DNA of 64,000 bases from Mucilaginibacter_A sp050955045. Its GTDB lineage: Bacteria > Bacteroidota > Bacteroidia > Sphingobacteriales > Sphingobacteriaceae. Below, piece after piece: positions 34,788-43,714 of the stretch. The first letter of the stretch is position 1. The number at the start of each line of letters is the position of its first letter. Both the position numbers and the translations under genes were made by a program. Location: positions 52,329 through 116,328 of the forward strand of contig JBPBQV010000020.1 of NCBI GenBank assembly GCA_050955045.1, written 5' to 3'. The notes beneath the pieces are model-generated. The model made no database searches, was not told where the DNA came from, and saw nothing but the letters and a program-made list of their open reading frames with translations.

Positions 34788-35186
34788 ATGAAAAAAAGTG
34801 TAACCATTATTTCGCTTATTGTACTACTTGCGGTAGCAGGCCTGGTATATTACCGTTATTTTTTTGTTTTTGGAGAAGGTGTTAAGCCCGGAGAGTTAAA
34901 TTACATTGTTAAAAAGGGCTACTTTTTTAAAACCAATGAAGGCCGTTTAATTCAAACCGGTATACGTGGCGGCACACAAGGTTCTATTTCTTCTAATGAG
35001 TTTATGTTTTCGGTATCTGACCCTCAAATTGCTAACCAGTTACAAACCTTAGGCGGAAAAACTGTACAATTACATTATAAAGAATACATAGGTAAATTAC
35101 CATGGCGCGGTGTCAGCAATTTCGTGGTAGATAGCGTATTATCAATTTCAGAAACAACTCCTGTTTCTTCCGACGTTTTTAAATAA
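34788..35186 (+). CDS. Single-TM hypothetical protein
   Basis: From the ATG at 34788 (a TTG 12 bases upstream is less likely) the product is 132 residues: one N-terminal TM (about 4-24) and a beta-rich soluble domain (GELNYIVKKGYFFKTNEGRLIQTG...PQIANQLQTLGGKTVQLHYKEY) facing outward. Similar Bacteroidota proteins are sometimes called 6-phosphogluconate dehydrogenase, for which there is no support here. It is convergent with the mocA-like gene, three bases away. Confidence 0.65.
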   Translation: MKKSVTIISLIVLLAVAGLVYYRYFFVFGEGVKPGELNYIVKKGYFFKTNEGRLIQTGIRGGTQGSISSNEFMFSVSDPQIANQLQTLGGKTVQLHYKEYIGKLPWRGVSNFVVDSVLSISETTPVSSDVFK

Positions 35187-35189
35187 ATA

Positions 35190-35831
35190 CTATATTTTAG
35201 GTTGATTTTCTACGGATTTAAGCAGGCGCACGTAATCGTCTGCTGTATCTATATCAATTGCAGCATCTTCAAAAGGAACAATAATCAGCTGATCGGGATG
35301 GTTTTTAAAAATCCATTGTGCGCCACGATTACCGGGCAAATCCTGTAAAACAGAAAATAAACTTTTATCAAATATTGCAGGTACGCCTTGAATTTGTGCA
35401 TAACCTGTTACAGCAATGCTTCTTTTATGCCGATAAAATTGTGCAGCTAATTGGTTTAAGTGTTCGGAATTGATTAACGGCTGATCACATAATAATATGA
35501 AAGCAGCATCAATCTGATCATAATTTTCTAATTGTTGCAGATGCCTGATTCCAGTCTGGATCGATGAACCCATGCCCTCCTGCCAAGTTAAATTCCGAAT
35601 AAACTGAACAGGTAGATTTTCCAGTTCAGCTTTAAGTTCTTCATGTAAAAATCCGGTTACTACAATTACAGTTTTAGAAATTGTGAATGCTATTTTTACA
35701 GCGTGTTTTATCAAAGTTTCAGTTTGATATTCAAGTAGTTGCTTAGGTTTTCCTAAACGGGAAGATGAACCGCCAGCCAGTATAATTACAGCTGTATTAT
35801 TTTGGAGACTTGATAAATTGGTTGTAATCAA
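35190..35831 (-). CDS. MobA/MocA-like molybdenum cofactor nucleotidyltransferase
   Basis: The 213-residue product has the NTP-transferase signature LAGGSSSRLGKPKQLL (about 19-34) and a central LCDQP (about 113-117), the layout of MocA, which makes molybdopterin cytosine dinucleotide. That cofactor is the one used by PaoABC-type enzymes. It overlaps the XdhC-like gene by four bases and is the last gene of the operon. Confidence 0.85.
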   Translation of the reverse strand: MITTNLSSLQNNTAVIILAGGSSSRLGKPKQLLEYQTETLIKHAVKIAFTISKTVIVVTGFLHEELKAELENLPVQFIRNLTWQEGMGSSIQTGIRHLQQLENYDQIDAAFILLCDQPLINSEHLNQLAAQFYRHKRSIAVTGYAQIQGVPAIFDKSLFSVLQDLPGNRGAQWIFKNHPDQLIIVPFEDAAIDIDTADDYVRLLKSVENQPKI

Positions 35832-36979
35832 AGTTCTGTGGAAGCAATAAAATTCCGGTTATGTATTGGCCCATCCAGTTCCCGTAGAAAACCAGCTTTA
35901 CTTTGATGCCTAACAGCCAGCAATTCTGCCATCACCGCAACAGCAATTTCTTCGGCTGTTTCTGCTCCGATGTTTAATCCAACTGGTCCGTACAAACGTT
36001 CGTTTTCAGCTTCATTTAAAATAATTCCTGCTTTTTCTAAATCATCCAGCAAACGATTTGTTTTTTTACGCGGACCTAATATGCCAATGTATTTTGCCTG
36101 ACTAAAAGCAACAAGAAGTTTTAACGCTGCAAAATCGTAATGGTAATTATGGCTCATTAAAACTGCATAACCCGGAAATAAATGCTGATGATTCAAATCA
36201 TCTATTTTTACAACATGCACTTTTTCTGCTTCAGGAAAACGTTGAATGGTTGCTTGCGGAGCGCGGCCATCAATAATAAAAACACGCCAGCCTAAACTTG
36301 TAGCCATTTTTACTAAAGGCTGTGCATCATTTCCGGCACCGTAAATAGTTAGCCGTGGAGCAGGGAGGATTACTTCCAGAAAAATACGACAGGTTTCCTG
36401 ATCGATTTTATAATTTTGAGTAAACGATTGACCGGAACTTAAAATTCCTAAAGCATCATTTAAAATCAATGCATCAACTAATAGATCTTCAGTTAAACTG
36501 ATATTTTGCTGATCAGAACTGGTAATTAAAGCGCGCTTGCCAGCTAATTGTGCAATGCTGTTTTTAGCAGATAAAATTGTAATCAACACAACAGGATTAT
36601 CCTGACGGGAAGTTTTCCGCAAGAGTTCGACCGGGTTATTTTGGTCAGTATAATTAATAGATTCCAGTAAAATATGAATTGTTCCTTCGCATCCCAACTG
36701 TGCGCCGTGCTGCAAATCTTCTTCAATATCGGTACTGTCGTAAACAATGATTTCACTTTTACCCGTCGTCATTACCCGGCGTGCGCGGCGAAGTGCATCT
36801 CCTTCTAAGCAACCGCCGCTAATACTTCCGGTTAACTGCCCATCTTCTGTTACCAGCATTCGCGCACCTGGCCGACGATAGGAAGAACCTTCTACTTCAG
36901 TAACGGTAGCCAAAGCACAAGCATTTTTGGTATCGCGCTGCTTATCGTAAGCGGTTAACAAACGTTGAAGTTCGGACAT
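35828..36979 (-). CDS. XdhC/CoxI-family molybdenum cofactor insertion chaperone
   Basis: A 383-residue two-domain protein. The N-terminal XdhC_CoxI domain (about 10-100, ATVTEVEGSSYRRPGARMLV.. SGGCLEGD) and the C-terminal Rossmann domain (about 200-360, IYGAGNDAQPLVKMATSLGWRVFIIDGR) are both complete. E. coli PaoD and Rhodobacter XdhC belong here; they bind and sulfurate the Mo cofactor and insert it into the enzyme. The position between the catalytic subunit gene and the MocA-like gene fits this. Confidence 0.88.
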   Translation of the reverse strand: MSELQRLLTAYDKQRDTKNACALATVTEVEGSSYRRPGARMLVTEDGQLTGSISGGCLEGDALRRARRVMTTGKSEIIVYDSTDIEEDLQHGAQLGCEGTIHILLESINYTDQNNPVELLRKTSRQDNPVVLITILSAKNSIAQLAGKRALITSSDQQNISLTEDLLVDALILNDALGILSSGQSFTQNYKIDQETCRIFLEVILPAPRLTIYGAGNDAQPLVKMATSLGWRVFIIDGRAPQATIQRFPEAEKVHVVKIDDLNHQHLFPGYAVLMSHNYHYDFAALKLLVAFSQAKYIGILGPRKKTNRLLDDLEKAGIILNEAENERLYGPVGLNIGAETAEEIAVAVMAELLAVRHQSKAGFLRELDGPIHNRNFIASTEL

Positions 36980-37004
36980 AATTTAATTACAGAATATTTA
37001 GGTG

Positions 37005-37044
37005 ATAAAAGAAGCATTCAGTTTAAACCGAATGCTTCTTTTAT
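37005..37044. repeat. Perfect inverted pair of the dispersed motif
   Basis: Two copies of the motif face each other as exact 15-base arms (ATAAAAGAAGCATTC at 37005-37019 and its complement at 37030-37044) around a 10-base loop. It lies inside the oxidoreductase operon, between the catalytic gene and the xdhC-like gene, where such a stem followed by A/T could act as an intra-operon attenuator or mRNA stabiliser. Confidence 0.8.
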
Positions 37045-37046
37045 AG

Positions 37047-39368
37047 CTATAAAAGTTTGTCTGGCGTAACCGGTAACTCGCGTACGCGTTTACCAGTTGC
37101 ATGATAAATAGCATTGTTGATGGCGGCTGTGATACCGGTTATGCCAATTTCGCCAATACCTCTTGCGCCAATCGGAGAAATAATAGTATCTGGTTTATTG
37201 ATAAATTCGACAACAAACTCAGGCATATCCGCATTTACAGGAACCAGATAGTTCGCTAAATCTTTTGTAACCGGACGGCCGCGGTTCGGATCGTATTGTG
37301 TTTCTTCCATCAAAGCCATACCGATCCCGAAAACCATCCCACCCATAATCTGGTTTTTAGCAGTTTTTTCGTTCATGATTGTGCCCACATCCATTACGGC
37401 TACGGCTTTATCCACATGGATCATTCCTAAATCCGGATCAACCAAAACTTTTACAAACTGTGCACCAAAAGAATGAAAAGAAAAAGGTTTCCGGTCTAGT
37501 TTTTCATCATCCTGTACTGCAGCGTTGGTTTTGCTTTCATCTTCAATTTCTTTTTCCGAACTTCCGCTTGCTGCCGGATTTGCTTCCGATTGTTGCCTTG
37601 TTGATACTTTTGTAGCGGCTTGTGCCTGAAGCTGTTGCAGGTTCTGCCGTTTTAAAATATCGGTATAAGCTTCTCCCTGTGCTGTTTTTGCTGTAAGAAA
37701 GATGCGCCCATTTTGCGCTGTAATGTCTGTTTCTTTTAAACCATGCAATGGCGATTTTTCATCTGCAACAGCCATTTTTACCAATTTGCTGATTAAACCC
37801 AAAGATGCTGCACGAATAGCCGGACCAACACTTGCCGTAACCTGAGAACCACCGGAATTTGCGCCTTTTGGGAAATCACTGTCGCCTAATTTTACTTTTA
37901 CTTTTTCTACCGGCAAACCTAAAGCATCGGCAGCAGCCTGAGTCATGATGGTATAAGTGCCGGTACCGATATCCTGCGTGGCACACATAATTTCTGCATG
38001 TCCATCAGCAAATAATACTGCTTTTGCAGAAGAAGCGCTGCGGTTTGCCGGGTAAGTAGCTGTGGCCATACCGTAACCTACCAACATTTTTCCTTCTTTC
38101 ATGGAACCCGGCTGCGGGTTGCGTTTGTCCCAGCCAATTAACTCCGCTCCTTTCTGGTAACATTCTCTCAAATTTTTGGAAGAGAATTTTTTATGTTTTT
38201 GCTCATCTTCCTGCGCATAATTAATTAAACGCAACTGAACAGGATCTATTTTCGCTTGATAAGCCAGCTCATCCATCGCAACTTCTAACGCATAAGTTCC
38301 AGGAGCTTCGCCCGGCGCACGCATCGGACAAGGCGTTACTTTGTTTAAGCGAACTAAACTATGGCTTACATCCACATTCTGGCTGCTATACAACATAGAA
38401 GTTGCTACGCCGGCAACTTCAACAAATTCTTCTACAAAAGAAGATTCTACAGTGTTGTGATGCTGAATAGCAGAAAGTTTTCCGGTTTGATCTGCACCTA
38501 AACCTATTTTTTGAATCGTTTCTGAGCGACGGCCTGCAGTAGTAAACATTTGCTGTCGACTTAAAACCAATTTAACAGGGCGGTTAACCAGTTTTGCTGC
38601 CATTCCGGCCAAAACCGTATTAGGCCAAGAAAATCCTTTAGAACCAAAACCACCACCGATATAATAAGAAATTACCCTTACTTTTTCTTTTGGTACACCT
38701 AACATTGAAGACATTAAGCTTTTAGTACCCGCAACAGATTGTGTTGCATCATAAAACAATACCGTTTCTCCTTGCCATAAAGCAATAGTAGCATGTGGTT
38801 CCATCGCATTATGATGGTAAACTGGTGTAGTATAAGTTTTCTCAATTTTTACAGAAGCTGTTTTTAGTGCTTCAGCAGCATTTCCACGGCTCACCTGTGT
38901 TTCAGATCCGGTAGATGAAGGGCCGGTTTTATAAGCTTTTCCTATATTTTTCTCTAAATCAAAAATCGGGTCTTCAATCTGATAATCTATTTTAACCAAC
39001 TTAGAAGCATGTTCTGCCTGTTCAAAAGTTTCTGCAATTACAACCGCAACAATTTGTCCGTCATAAAAAACACGGTCATTTTGCAGTGGTAAAAGATCTT
39101 TTTCTGCAAACTTGCCGCCGCCAGGATCAGAACTGGATGGCGAATGCAACTGCATGGAGTTTTTATAAGTCATAACATCAACTACTCCTGCTAATGATTT
39201 TGCTTTTGTAGTATCTATATTTTTAATCCGGCCTTTTGTAATATCACTCAATACAGCAACTCCGTGAACTAAATTTTTCAATTCAAATTCTGCTGAATAA
39301 ATAGCACCGCCGATTACTTTCAAACGGCCGTCAACACGATCTACCGGTTTTCCTACTGTCTCGTTCAT
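37047..39368 (-). CDS. Molybdopterin-binding subunit of a PaoC-like aldehyde oxidoreductase
   Basis: A 773-residue xanthine oxidase-family large subunit. N-terminal aldehyde oxidase/xanthine dehydrogenase hammerhead domain (about 15-125) is followed by two Mo-cofactor domains (about 130-760). GGGFGSKGF (about 240-248), RAPGEAPG (about 350) and the catalytic Glu in GARGIGEIGITG (about 740) are visible. A Gln/Glu-rich insertion lies near 590-635. Its partners make the electron chain Mo to 2Fe-2S to FAD. The start overlaps the FAD-subunit gene end by four bases. Likely substrate: aromatic or aliphatic aldehydes. Confidence 0.9.
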   Translation of the reverse strand: MNETVGKPVDRVDGRLKVIGGAIYSAEFELKNLVHGVAVLSDITKGRIKNIDTTKAKSLAGVVDVMTYKNSMQLHSPSSSDPGGGKFAEKDLLPLQNDRVFYDGQIVAVVIAETFEQAEHASKLVKIDYQIEDPIFDLEKNIGKAYKTGPSSTGSETQVSRGNAAEALKTASVKIEKTYTTPVYHHNAMEPHATIALWQGETVLFYDATQSVAGTKSLMSSMLGVPKEKVRVISYYIGGGFGSKGFSWPNTVLAGMAAKLVNRPVKLVLSRQQMFTTAGRRSETIQKIGLGADQTGKLSAIQHHNTVESSFVEEFVEVAGVATSMLYSSQNVDVSHSLVRLNKVTPCPMRAPGEAPGTYALEVAMDELAYQAKIDPVQLRLINYAQEDEQKHKKFSSKNLRECYQKGAELIGWDKRNPQPGSMKEGKMLVGYGMATATYPANRSASSAKAVLFADGHAEIMCATQDIGTGTYTIMTQAAADALGLPVEKVKVKLGDSDFPKGANSGGSQVTASVGPAIRAASLGLISKLVKMAVADEKSPLHGLKETDITAQNGRIFLTAKTAQGEAYTDILKRQNLQQLQAQAATKVSTRQQSEANPAASGSSEKEIEDESKTNAAVQDDEKLDRKPFSFHSFGAQFVKVLVDPDLGMIHVDKAVAVMDVGTIMNEKTAKNQIMGGMVFGIGMALMEETQYDPNRGRPVTKDLANYLVPVNADMPEFVVEFINKPDTIISPIGARGIGEIGITGITAAINNAIYHATGKRVRELPVTPDKLL

Positions 39369-40348
39369 ACCATTCCTCCCACTGTTTCCAAAGCACGAAT
39401 AATCGTACGTTTTGCCAGCTCAATTTTAAATGCGTTATATTTATGTGGTTTTGCACCCGCCATGGCTGCTTCGGCTGCCGCGCGATAAGTTTGTGCGTTT
39501 GCAGGTGCTCCGTTTAATACTTTTTCTGCTGCAAGAGATCGCCACGGTTTGGTAGCAACTCCGCCTAGAGCAATCCGGGATGAATTAATTTTTCCGTTAG
39601 AAATATCCAAAGCAACCGCTGCGGATGTTAAAGCAAACTCGTAGGAAGCACGATCCCTAACTTTTAAATAATGAGATTTTGCAGCATAAGGCAAAGCCGG
39701 CAAAGTTACCGAAGTAATCAGTTCGCCTTGTTTTAAAATGGTTTCATATTGAGGTGTTTTTCCTGGGATGATGTAAAACTCATCAAAAGGAATATTACGC
39801 ACACCTTTTGCTCCTTCAATCTGGATTGTTGCGCCTAAAGCAGCCATCGGTACACACATATCTGACGGATGCGTAGCAATACAGTTTTCGGTAGTTCCTA
39901 AAACAGCATGATTTCGATTAAAACCATTCAGTGCCGAACATCCTGAACCGGGCTCTCTTTTATTGCATGGAAAAGCAGTATCGTAAAAATAGTAACAGCG
40001 CGGGCGTTGCAATAAATTTCCGCCAACCGAAGCCATATTTCGCAACTGTGCAGAAGCACCGGAAAGCAAAGCTTCTGATAAAAACGGATATTTTTTGGTG
40101 ATGATTGGATGATAAGCCAGATCACTATTTTTTACCAATGCGCCAATTTTCACGCTGCCATCAGCTTGCGTTTCAACTTGTTTTAAGTTTAATGCGGTAA
40201 TGTCAACCAGCTGTTTTGGCGTTTCAACATATAGCTTCATCAAATCGATTAGATTTGTGCCGCCAGCAATAAACTTGGTTTCTTTCGGAGCAACTGCGGC
40301 AATAGCAGCAGCATTATTTTGTGCCCGAACTAATTTAAATGGTTCCAT
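39365..40348 (-). CDS. FAD-binding subunit of a PaoB-like aldehyde oxidoreductase
   Basis: The 327-residue protein starts at the internal ATG at 40348 (MEPFKLVRAQNN); a longer frame lacks homology-like sequence. FAD domain (about 1-190) has AGGTNLIDLMK and LLQRPRCYYFYDTAFPCNKREPG (the latter a block of at most twenty residues with two Cys), continuing GSGCSA and DMCVP: the Cys set that holds the extra 4Fe-4S cluster of E. coli PaoB. The CODH C-terminal domain occupies about 215-325. It passes electrons from the 2Fe-2S subunit to FAD. Confidence 0.87.
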   Translation of the reverse strand: MEPFKLVRAQNNAAAIAAVAPKETKFIAGGTNLIDLMKLYVETPKQLVDITALNLKQVETQADGSVKIGALVKNSDLAYHPIITKKYPFLSEALLSGASAQLRNMASVGGNLLQRPRCYYFYDTAFPCNKREPGSGCSALNGFNRNHAVLGTTENCIATHPSDMCVPMAALGATIQIEGAKGVRNIPFDEFYIIPGKTPQYETILKQGELITSVTLPALPYAAKSHYLKVRDRASYEFALTSAAVALDISNGKINSSRIALGGVATKPWRSLAAEKVLNGAPANAQTYRAAAEAAMAGAKPHKYNAFKIELAKRTIIRALETVGGMV

Positions 40349-40368
40349 AATTATTTTTAGCCGGATGA

Positions 40369-41007
40369 TTATGCAATTTGTTGTACTTCTTTTATGGCAC
40401 TTAAAATGTTTTGGTACGCACCACATCTGCAAATATTTCCGCTCATTGATTCACGTATTTCTGCATCTGTTTTGGCATGTCCTTCTTTCACCATACCAAC
40501 TGCCGAACAAATTTGTCCTGGCGTGCAATAACCACATTGGAAAGCATCATGCTTGATAAAAGCTTCCTGCATTGGGTGCAGTTTTTCGCCGCTTGCCAAA
40601 CCTTCAACCGTTGTAATTTCTGCATCGTGGCACATGTTAGCAAGCATCAAACAAGAATTAACACGCGTTCCGTTCATCAAAACCGTGCAAGCACCACATT
40701 GACCATGATCACAACCTTTTTTAGTTCCAGTCAACATCAGTTTTTCCCGAAGTGCATCTAGTAACGTAACTCTTGTATCTAAGTTTAGTGTGCGGCTTTT
40801 TCCGTTTACCATCAGCGTCACACTGTTCACTTCTACAGCAATACCTGCTGCTTTTTCTTTCTCATTTGCAGAAGTAATCAGCGGAGCTAAAGACAACCCA
40901 GCTCCGGCAACTGCAATTTTAGTAAGGAAACTACGGCGACTATTTCCGTTACCTGGCAAAGACTCCTGTCCATCATCCGCAGCATTATTTACTTCGTCTT
41001 TTCTCAC
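40369..41007 (-). CDS. Tat-exported 2Fe-2S subunit of a PaoA-like oxidoreductase
   Basis: A 212-residue protein with a twin-arginine signal (SRRSFLTKIAVAGAGLSLAPL, about 23-43; this block is 21 long only when the last Leu is counted). The first plant-type cluster ligands are CDHGQCGACTVL...NSC (about 98-120) and the second CGYCTPGQ and CRCGAY (about 155-200). Tat export implies that the whole enzyme works in the periplasm, as in E. coli PaoABC, where it detoxifies aromatic aldehydes. It is the first gene of a five-gene minus-strand operon. Confidence 0.92.
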   Translation of the reverse strand: MRKDEVNNAADDGQESLPGNGNSRRSFLTKIAVAGAGLSLAPLITSANEKEKAAGIAVEVNSVTLMVNGKSRTLNLDTRVTLLDALREKLMLTGTKKGCDHGQCGACTVLMNGTRVNSCLMLANMCHDAEITTVEGLASGEKLHPMQEAFIKHDAFQCGYCTPGQICSAVGMVKEGHAKTDAEIRESMSGNICRCGAYQNILSAIKEVQQIA

Positions 41008-41135
41008 TGTTAATATGTTTTAATATAATTTATTCTGAAGAAGAATTTCTATATAGAGATGATTTCCTCGAAAAATGTTCTCTGAAAAAACTAATTTAGA
41101 ATGCTTCTTTTATCAATGTTTTTTTTGGATGATCT

Positions 41136-41990
41136 TTAAAAATCTCCATTTCCAAATTTTCCTGCACGATAATCTGCATAAGCTTCCTGAATTTCTTTTT
41201 CAGTATTCATTACAAACGGACCTTGAGAAACTACCGGTTCGTTTAACGGCTTTGCTAAACCAAAAAGCAGTATACTTTCCTCATCAGCAGAAATATTAAT
41301 CTGGTCACCATCATTGTTAAATTCTGCCAGATACAATTTTTCTACTGCTGCATTATTTACAGTTAACTTTCCTTTAATCACATAGAAAAAAATATGATGA
41401 TCGGCGGGAACCGGAATGGATAATTTTCCGCCAGGTTTAAAAAAAATGGTATTGAGCTGCACACCAATTCCAGATTCAAACGCAGATTTATGGCTTTCCC
41501 AATCACCGGAAATCAAATTCACGGTTACTTTGCCTTCATCCAAAACCAAACTCGGAATTTCCTCTTTTTGCAAACCTTTGTAAAATGGTGAGGTCATTTT
41601 TGATCTCGCCGGAAGATTGATCCACAATTGCAAAATTTCCAATGGCCCACCACTCTTTTTAAATGCTTCCGAAGAAACCTCAGCATGAATTAAACCTCGT
41701 CCGGCTGTCATCCATTGTACGCCGCCTTCGGTCATTACACTTTCGTGGCCGCCGCTATCTTTATGGGCAATATCTCCTGCTAAAATAAATGTAACAGTTT
41801 CCATGCCGCGGTGCGGATGCGGGCCGAAAGGCAAACCGCGGTTAAAAGGCTGGTAAACTTGCGGGCCATGATGGTTTAAAAACAGAAATGGGTCCAGGTA
41901 ATCTATCGAGCGCGTTGGCAGCACGCGGTACGTAACCAAATCTGCAATGGGTGCATATTCTGCCAGGTGCAGTTTTTTTATAGTTCTCAT
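41136..41990 (-). CDS. Pirin family protein
   Basis: A 284-residue bicupin. The N-terminal cupin has GPHPHRGMETVTFIL (about 56-70) with the two metal-binding His, and HKDSGGHE nearby; the C-terminal cupin is about 150-280. Bacterial pirins bind Fe and some act as quercetin dioxygenases or regulators of central metabolism; which applies here is not clear. It is followed, 128 bases downstream on the same strand, by the oxidoreductase operon, and a shared transcript is possible. Confidence 0.88.
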   Translation of the reverse strand: MRTIKKLHLAEYAPIADLVTYRVLPTRSIDYLDPFLFLNHHGPQVYQPFNRGLPFGPHPHRGMETVTFILAGDIAHKDSGGHESVMTEGGVQWMTAGRGLIHAEVSSEAFKKSGGPLEILQLWINLPARSKMTSPFYKGLQKEEIPSLVLDEGKVTVNLISGDWESHKSAFESGIGVQLNTIFFKPGGKLSIPVPADHHIFFYVIKGKLTVNNAAVEKLYLAEFNNDGDQINISADEESILLFGLAKPLNEPVVSQGPFVMNTEKEIQEAYADYRAGKFGNGDF

Positions 41991-42159
41991 GTTTAATTTG
42001 GAATATTAGTTGGTGCTGGAAATCTTTAACTAAAAATCATTCACCATTTTTATACTGATAAAAGAAGCACCAGCAATATTTGTTTAAACAATTAAAAAAT
42101 TTATAACACTTTTTCACATTGTTGATTCTTTAAAATCAGGTTTGAATTAGTGATAAATA

Positions 42160-42222
42160 AAAAGGATCTCAAACGGGGAGAATGAGATCCTTTAACCAAT
42201 TATAAACCTAAATATGAAGAGC
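42160..42222 (-). ncRNA. Candidate small RNA with its own promoter
   Basis: On the minus strand a promoter (-33 TTG at 42253-42251, 19-base spacer, -7 TATATTTG at 42231-42224) is followed 30 bases on by an intrinsic terminator (AAAGGATCTCA with its complement, 42163-42193, then T). A transcript of about 60 nt with no plausible coding frame results. It lies in the 413-base gap 41991-42403, otherwise without genes except one motif copy (42059). The terminator could alternatively end the 42940-42404 gene, 210 bases upstream. Confidence 0.5.
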
Positions 42223-42223
42223 A

Positions 42224-42253
42224 CAAATATAGTGTATAAAATACACTAAGCAA
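42224..42253 (-). promoter_or_regulatory. Promoter with palindromic candidate operator
   Basis: TTG-N19-TATATTTG fits the Bacteroidota primary promoter. Between and touching the two elements, AGTGTAT-AAA-ATACACT (42231-42247) is a perfect dyad, placed where a repressor could block polymerase. Confidence 0.5.
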
Positions 42254-42403
42254 TAGGTGTTGGAACATTTAACAAAAATTTAACATTATTAGAAAATTCG
42301 AATAATTGATAAGTCTCGGCTATGCTAATAATACAACTATTCAATAACGCTTCTTATCCTGATTTTATTTAAACTGGAGATTATTTATATTTGCAAAATA
42401 CAG

Positions 42404-42940
42404 TTATAATAAAAAATTATTTATATTACTTTCCATATATTCTTTTGCTATAAGCCTGACCATCAGCAAGTTTTCTGAGCATTCATCAAAACTATACATC
42501 AAAGATTGTTTAATATTTGTATTATTTAAAGGATGTGCAATCGATTTAAGTATATAAAAACAATTAACTTTTATTCCTATAACTCTTTGCAGGTATAACA
42601 CAAATGATAAATCTTTTAATAAATTGTCGGCAGGTTCGTATTCGTATTCGGGCGTTAAAAATTGGAATTCTTTAGTTGCATGGAAATTATCTTTTTCGGC
42701 AGGTACTTCTTTTAAATGAAAAAAAACTTCATTCAATCTATTAATCTGAACTTTGACTTCTGATAAAAGCTCTTCTACAACATTCTGTAAATCACCATAA
42801 TAAACTACTTTTGCTAGTTTTGGAAGATGATCTGCAATATGCAGCAATACAGAATACGTTTGATTTAAATTATGTAAAAATATTTTTTTAAGAGAAGATT
42901 CATCTAATTTTAAATTACCTGACAAGTAGGGTTTTTCCAT
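42404..42940 (-). CDS. DUF892/YciF-like ferritin-fold protein, diverged
   Basis: The 178-residue product, from the ATG at 42940 (a TTG at 42949 is less likely), has a first half (about 10-70) with the spacing of the YciF/DUF892 helices: LKKIFLHNLNQTYSVLLHI...LPKLAKVVYYGDLQNVVEELLSEVKVQINRLNEVFFHL. YciF proteins are stress-induced four-helix proteins with a di-iron-type site. Here the Glu of the ELxxxYxAE helix is missing (NLNQTYSVL), so metal binding is doubtful. The C-terminal half is helical and unlike the family. Confidence 0.5.
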   Translation of the reverse strand: MEKPYLSGNLKLDESSLKKIFLHNLNQTYSVLLHIADHLPKLAKVVYYGDLQNVVEELLSEVKVQINRLNEVFFHLKEVPAEKDNFHATKEFQFLTPEYEYEPADNLLKDLSFVLYLQRVIGIKVNCFYILKSIAHPLNNTNIKQSLMYSFDECSENLLMVRLIAKEYMESNINNFLL

Positions 42941-43340
42941 AATTTTCAACGTTGTTTAAAAAAATAACAGAGCATAAATATGCTTGTAATAGTTTATAAT
43001 TTATTGATAATTGAGAGTTAAAATTTGTTGGTCAAGTAAATATTTAACTAATATAATATTTGTCAATAATAGTATAAAAATGCATTATTTAAAACCCTAA
43101 TATAGTAAAAATACTTTCTTATTATAACATATTTATAATAAAACATACAAATATTACCATTTATTAATTTTATTAAATAAATATAAGGTTCTTTTTGCAA
43201 AAAATACAAAACATAAATGCAAGGAAAAATAGTTTGCTGTTTATGCTATTAGCAAGCAGTTGGCCTTGTTCATCAAAAATCTTTTTTAAGAATTAGATAA
43301 AATTCGTGGTATTTTTTGTAAAATTGCACCATTATCAGCA
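42941..43340. other. AT-rich intergenic region
   Basis: About 400 bases of very AT-rich DNA between a minus-strand gene and a tRNA. No reading frame of note, repeat or clear hairpin was seen. TAAAATTG (43319-43326) may be part of the tRNA promoter. Confidence 0.5.
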
Positions 43341-43414
43341 GCGCCTATAGCTCAGTTGGTTAGAGTAGAAGACTCATAATCTTTTGGTCCCTGGTTCGAG
43401 CCCAGGTGGGCGCA
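43341..43414 (+). tRNA. tRNA with CAT anticodon (Met, or Ile2 with lysidine)
   Basis: A 74-base cloverleaf: acceptor GCGCCTA / TGGGCGC with discriminator A, D arm TAGCTCAGTTGGTTAGAG, anticodon CAT at 43375-43377 in the loop CTCATAA, T arm CCTGG/TTCGAGC/CCAGG. CCA is not encoded. CAT may be elongator Met or the lysidine-modified Ile2; initiator features are not present (acceptor starts with a G-C pair). Terminator follows. Confidence 0.9.
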
Positions 43415-43424
43415 CAAAAATTTC

Positions 43425-43460
43425 AAAAACGGCCTTTACACACATGTGAAGGCCGTTTTT
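43425..43460 (+). terminator. Terminator of the tRNA(CAT) gene
   Basis: AAAAACGGCCTT and AAGGCCGTTTTT form a strong stem over a 12-base loop. The following 250 bases to 43714 hold one motif copy (43487) and no gene that I can recognise. Confidence 0.85.
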
Positions 43461-43714
43461 GTGTTTTGCAGGAATTTTCTTTTGGATACTGTTTTTAGGT
43501 CAACTTTCTCGTTAAGACCATTACTGATAACTATTAGTAGCAAGTTTTTGTATTACTGCCAGTAAACGTGGCACATTAGATACATCAGGCCTTTTTCGAG
43601 GAGAGAAACAACCAAGTTAGTTTTTCTATACCTTTAAAGTAGGACTAAGCCGATTTCGTAATCTCGTTTAATTTTTCGACTGAGGTTTAAACAGAACCTA
43701 GTAACTGGATTTGG

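Noticed and set aside
43415..43714. Integration scar downstream of tRNA(CAT)
   Set aside because: tRNA 3' ends are common integration sites, but no repeat of the tRNA end, integrase relic or other mobile trace was found here.
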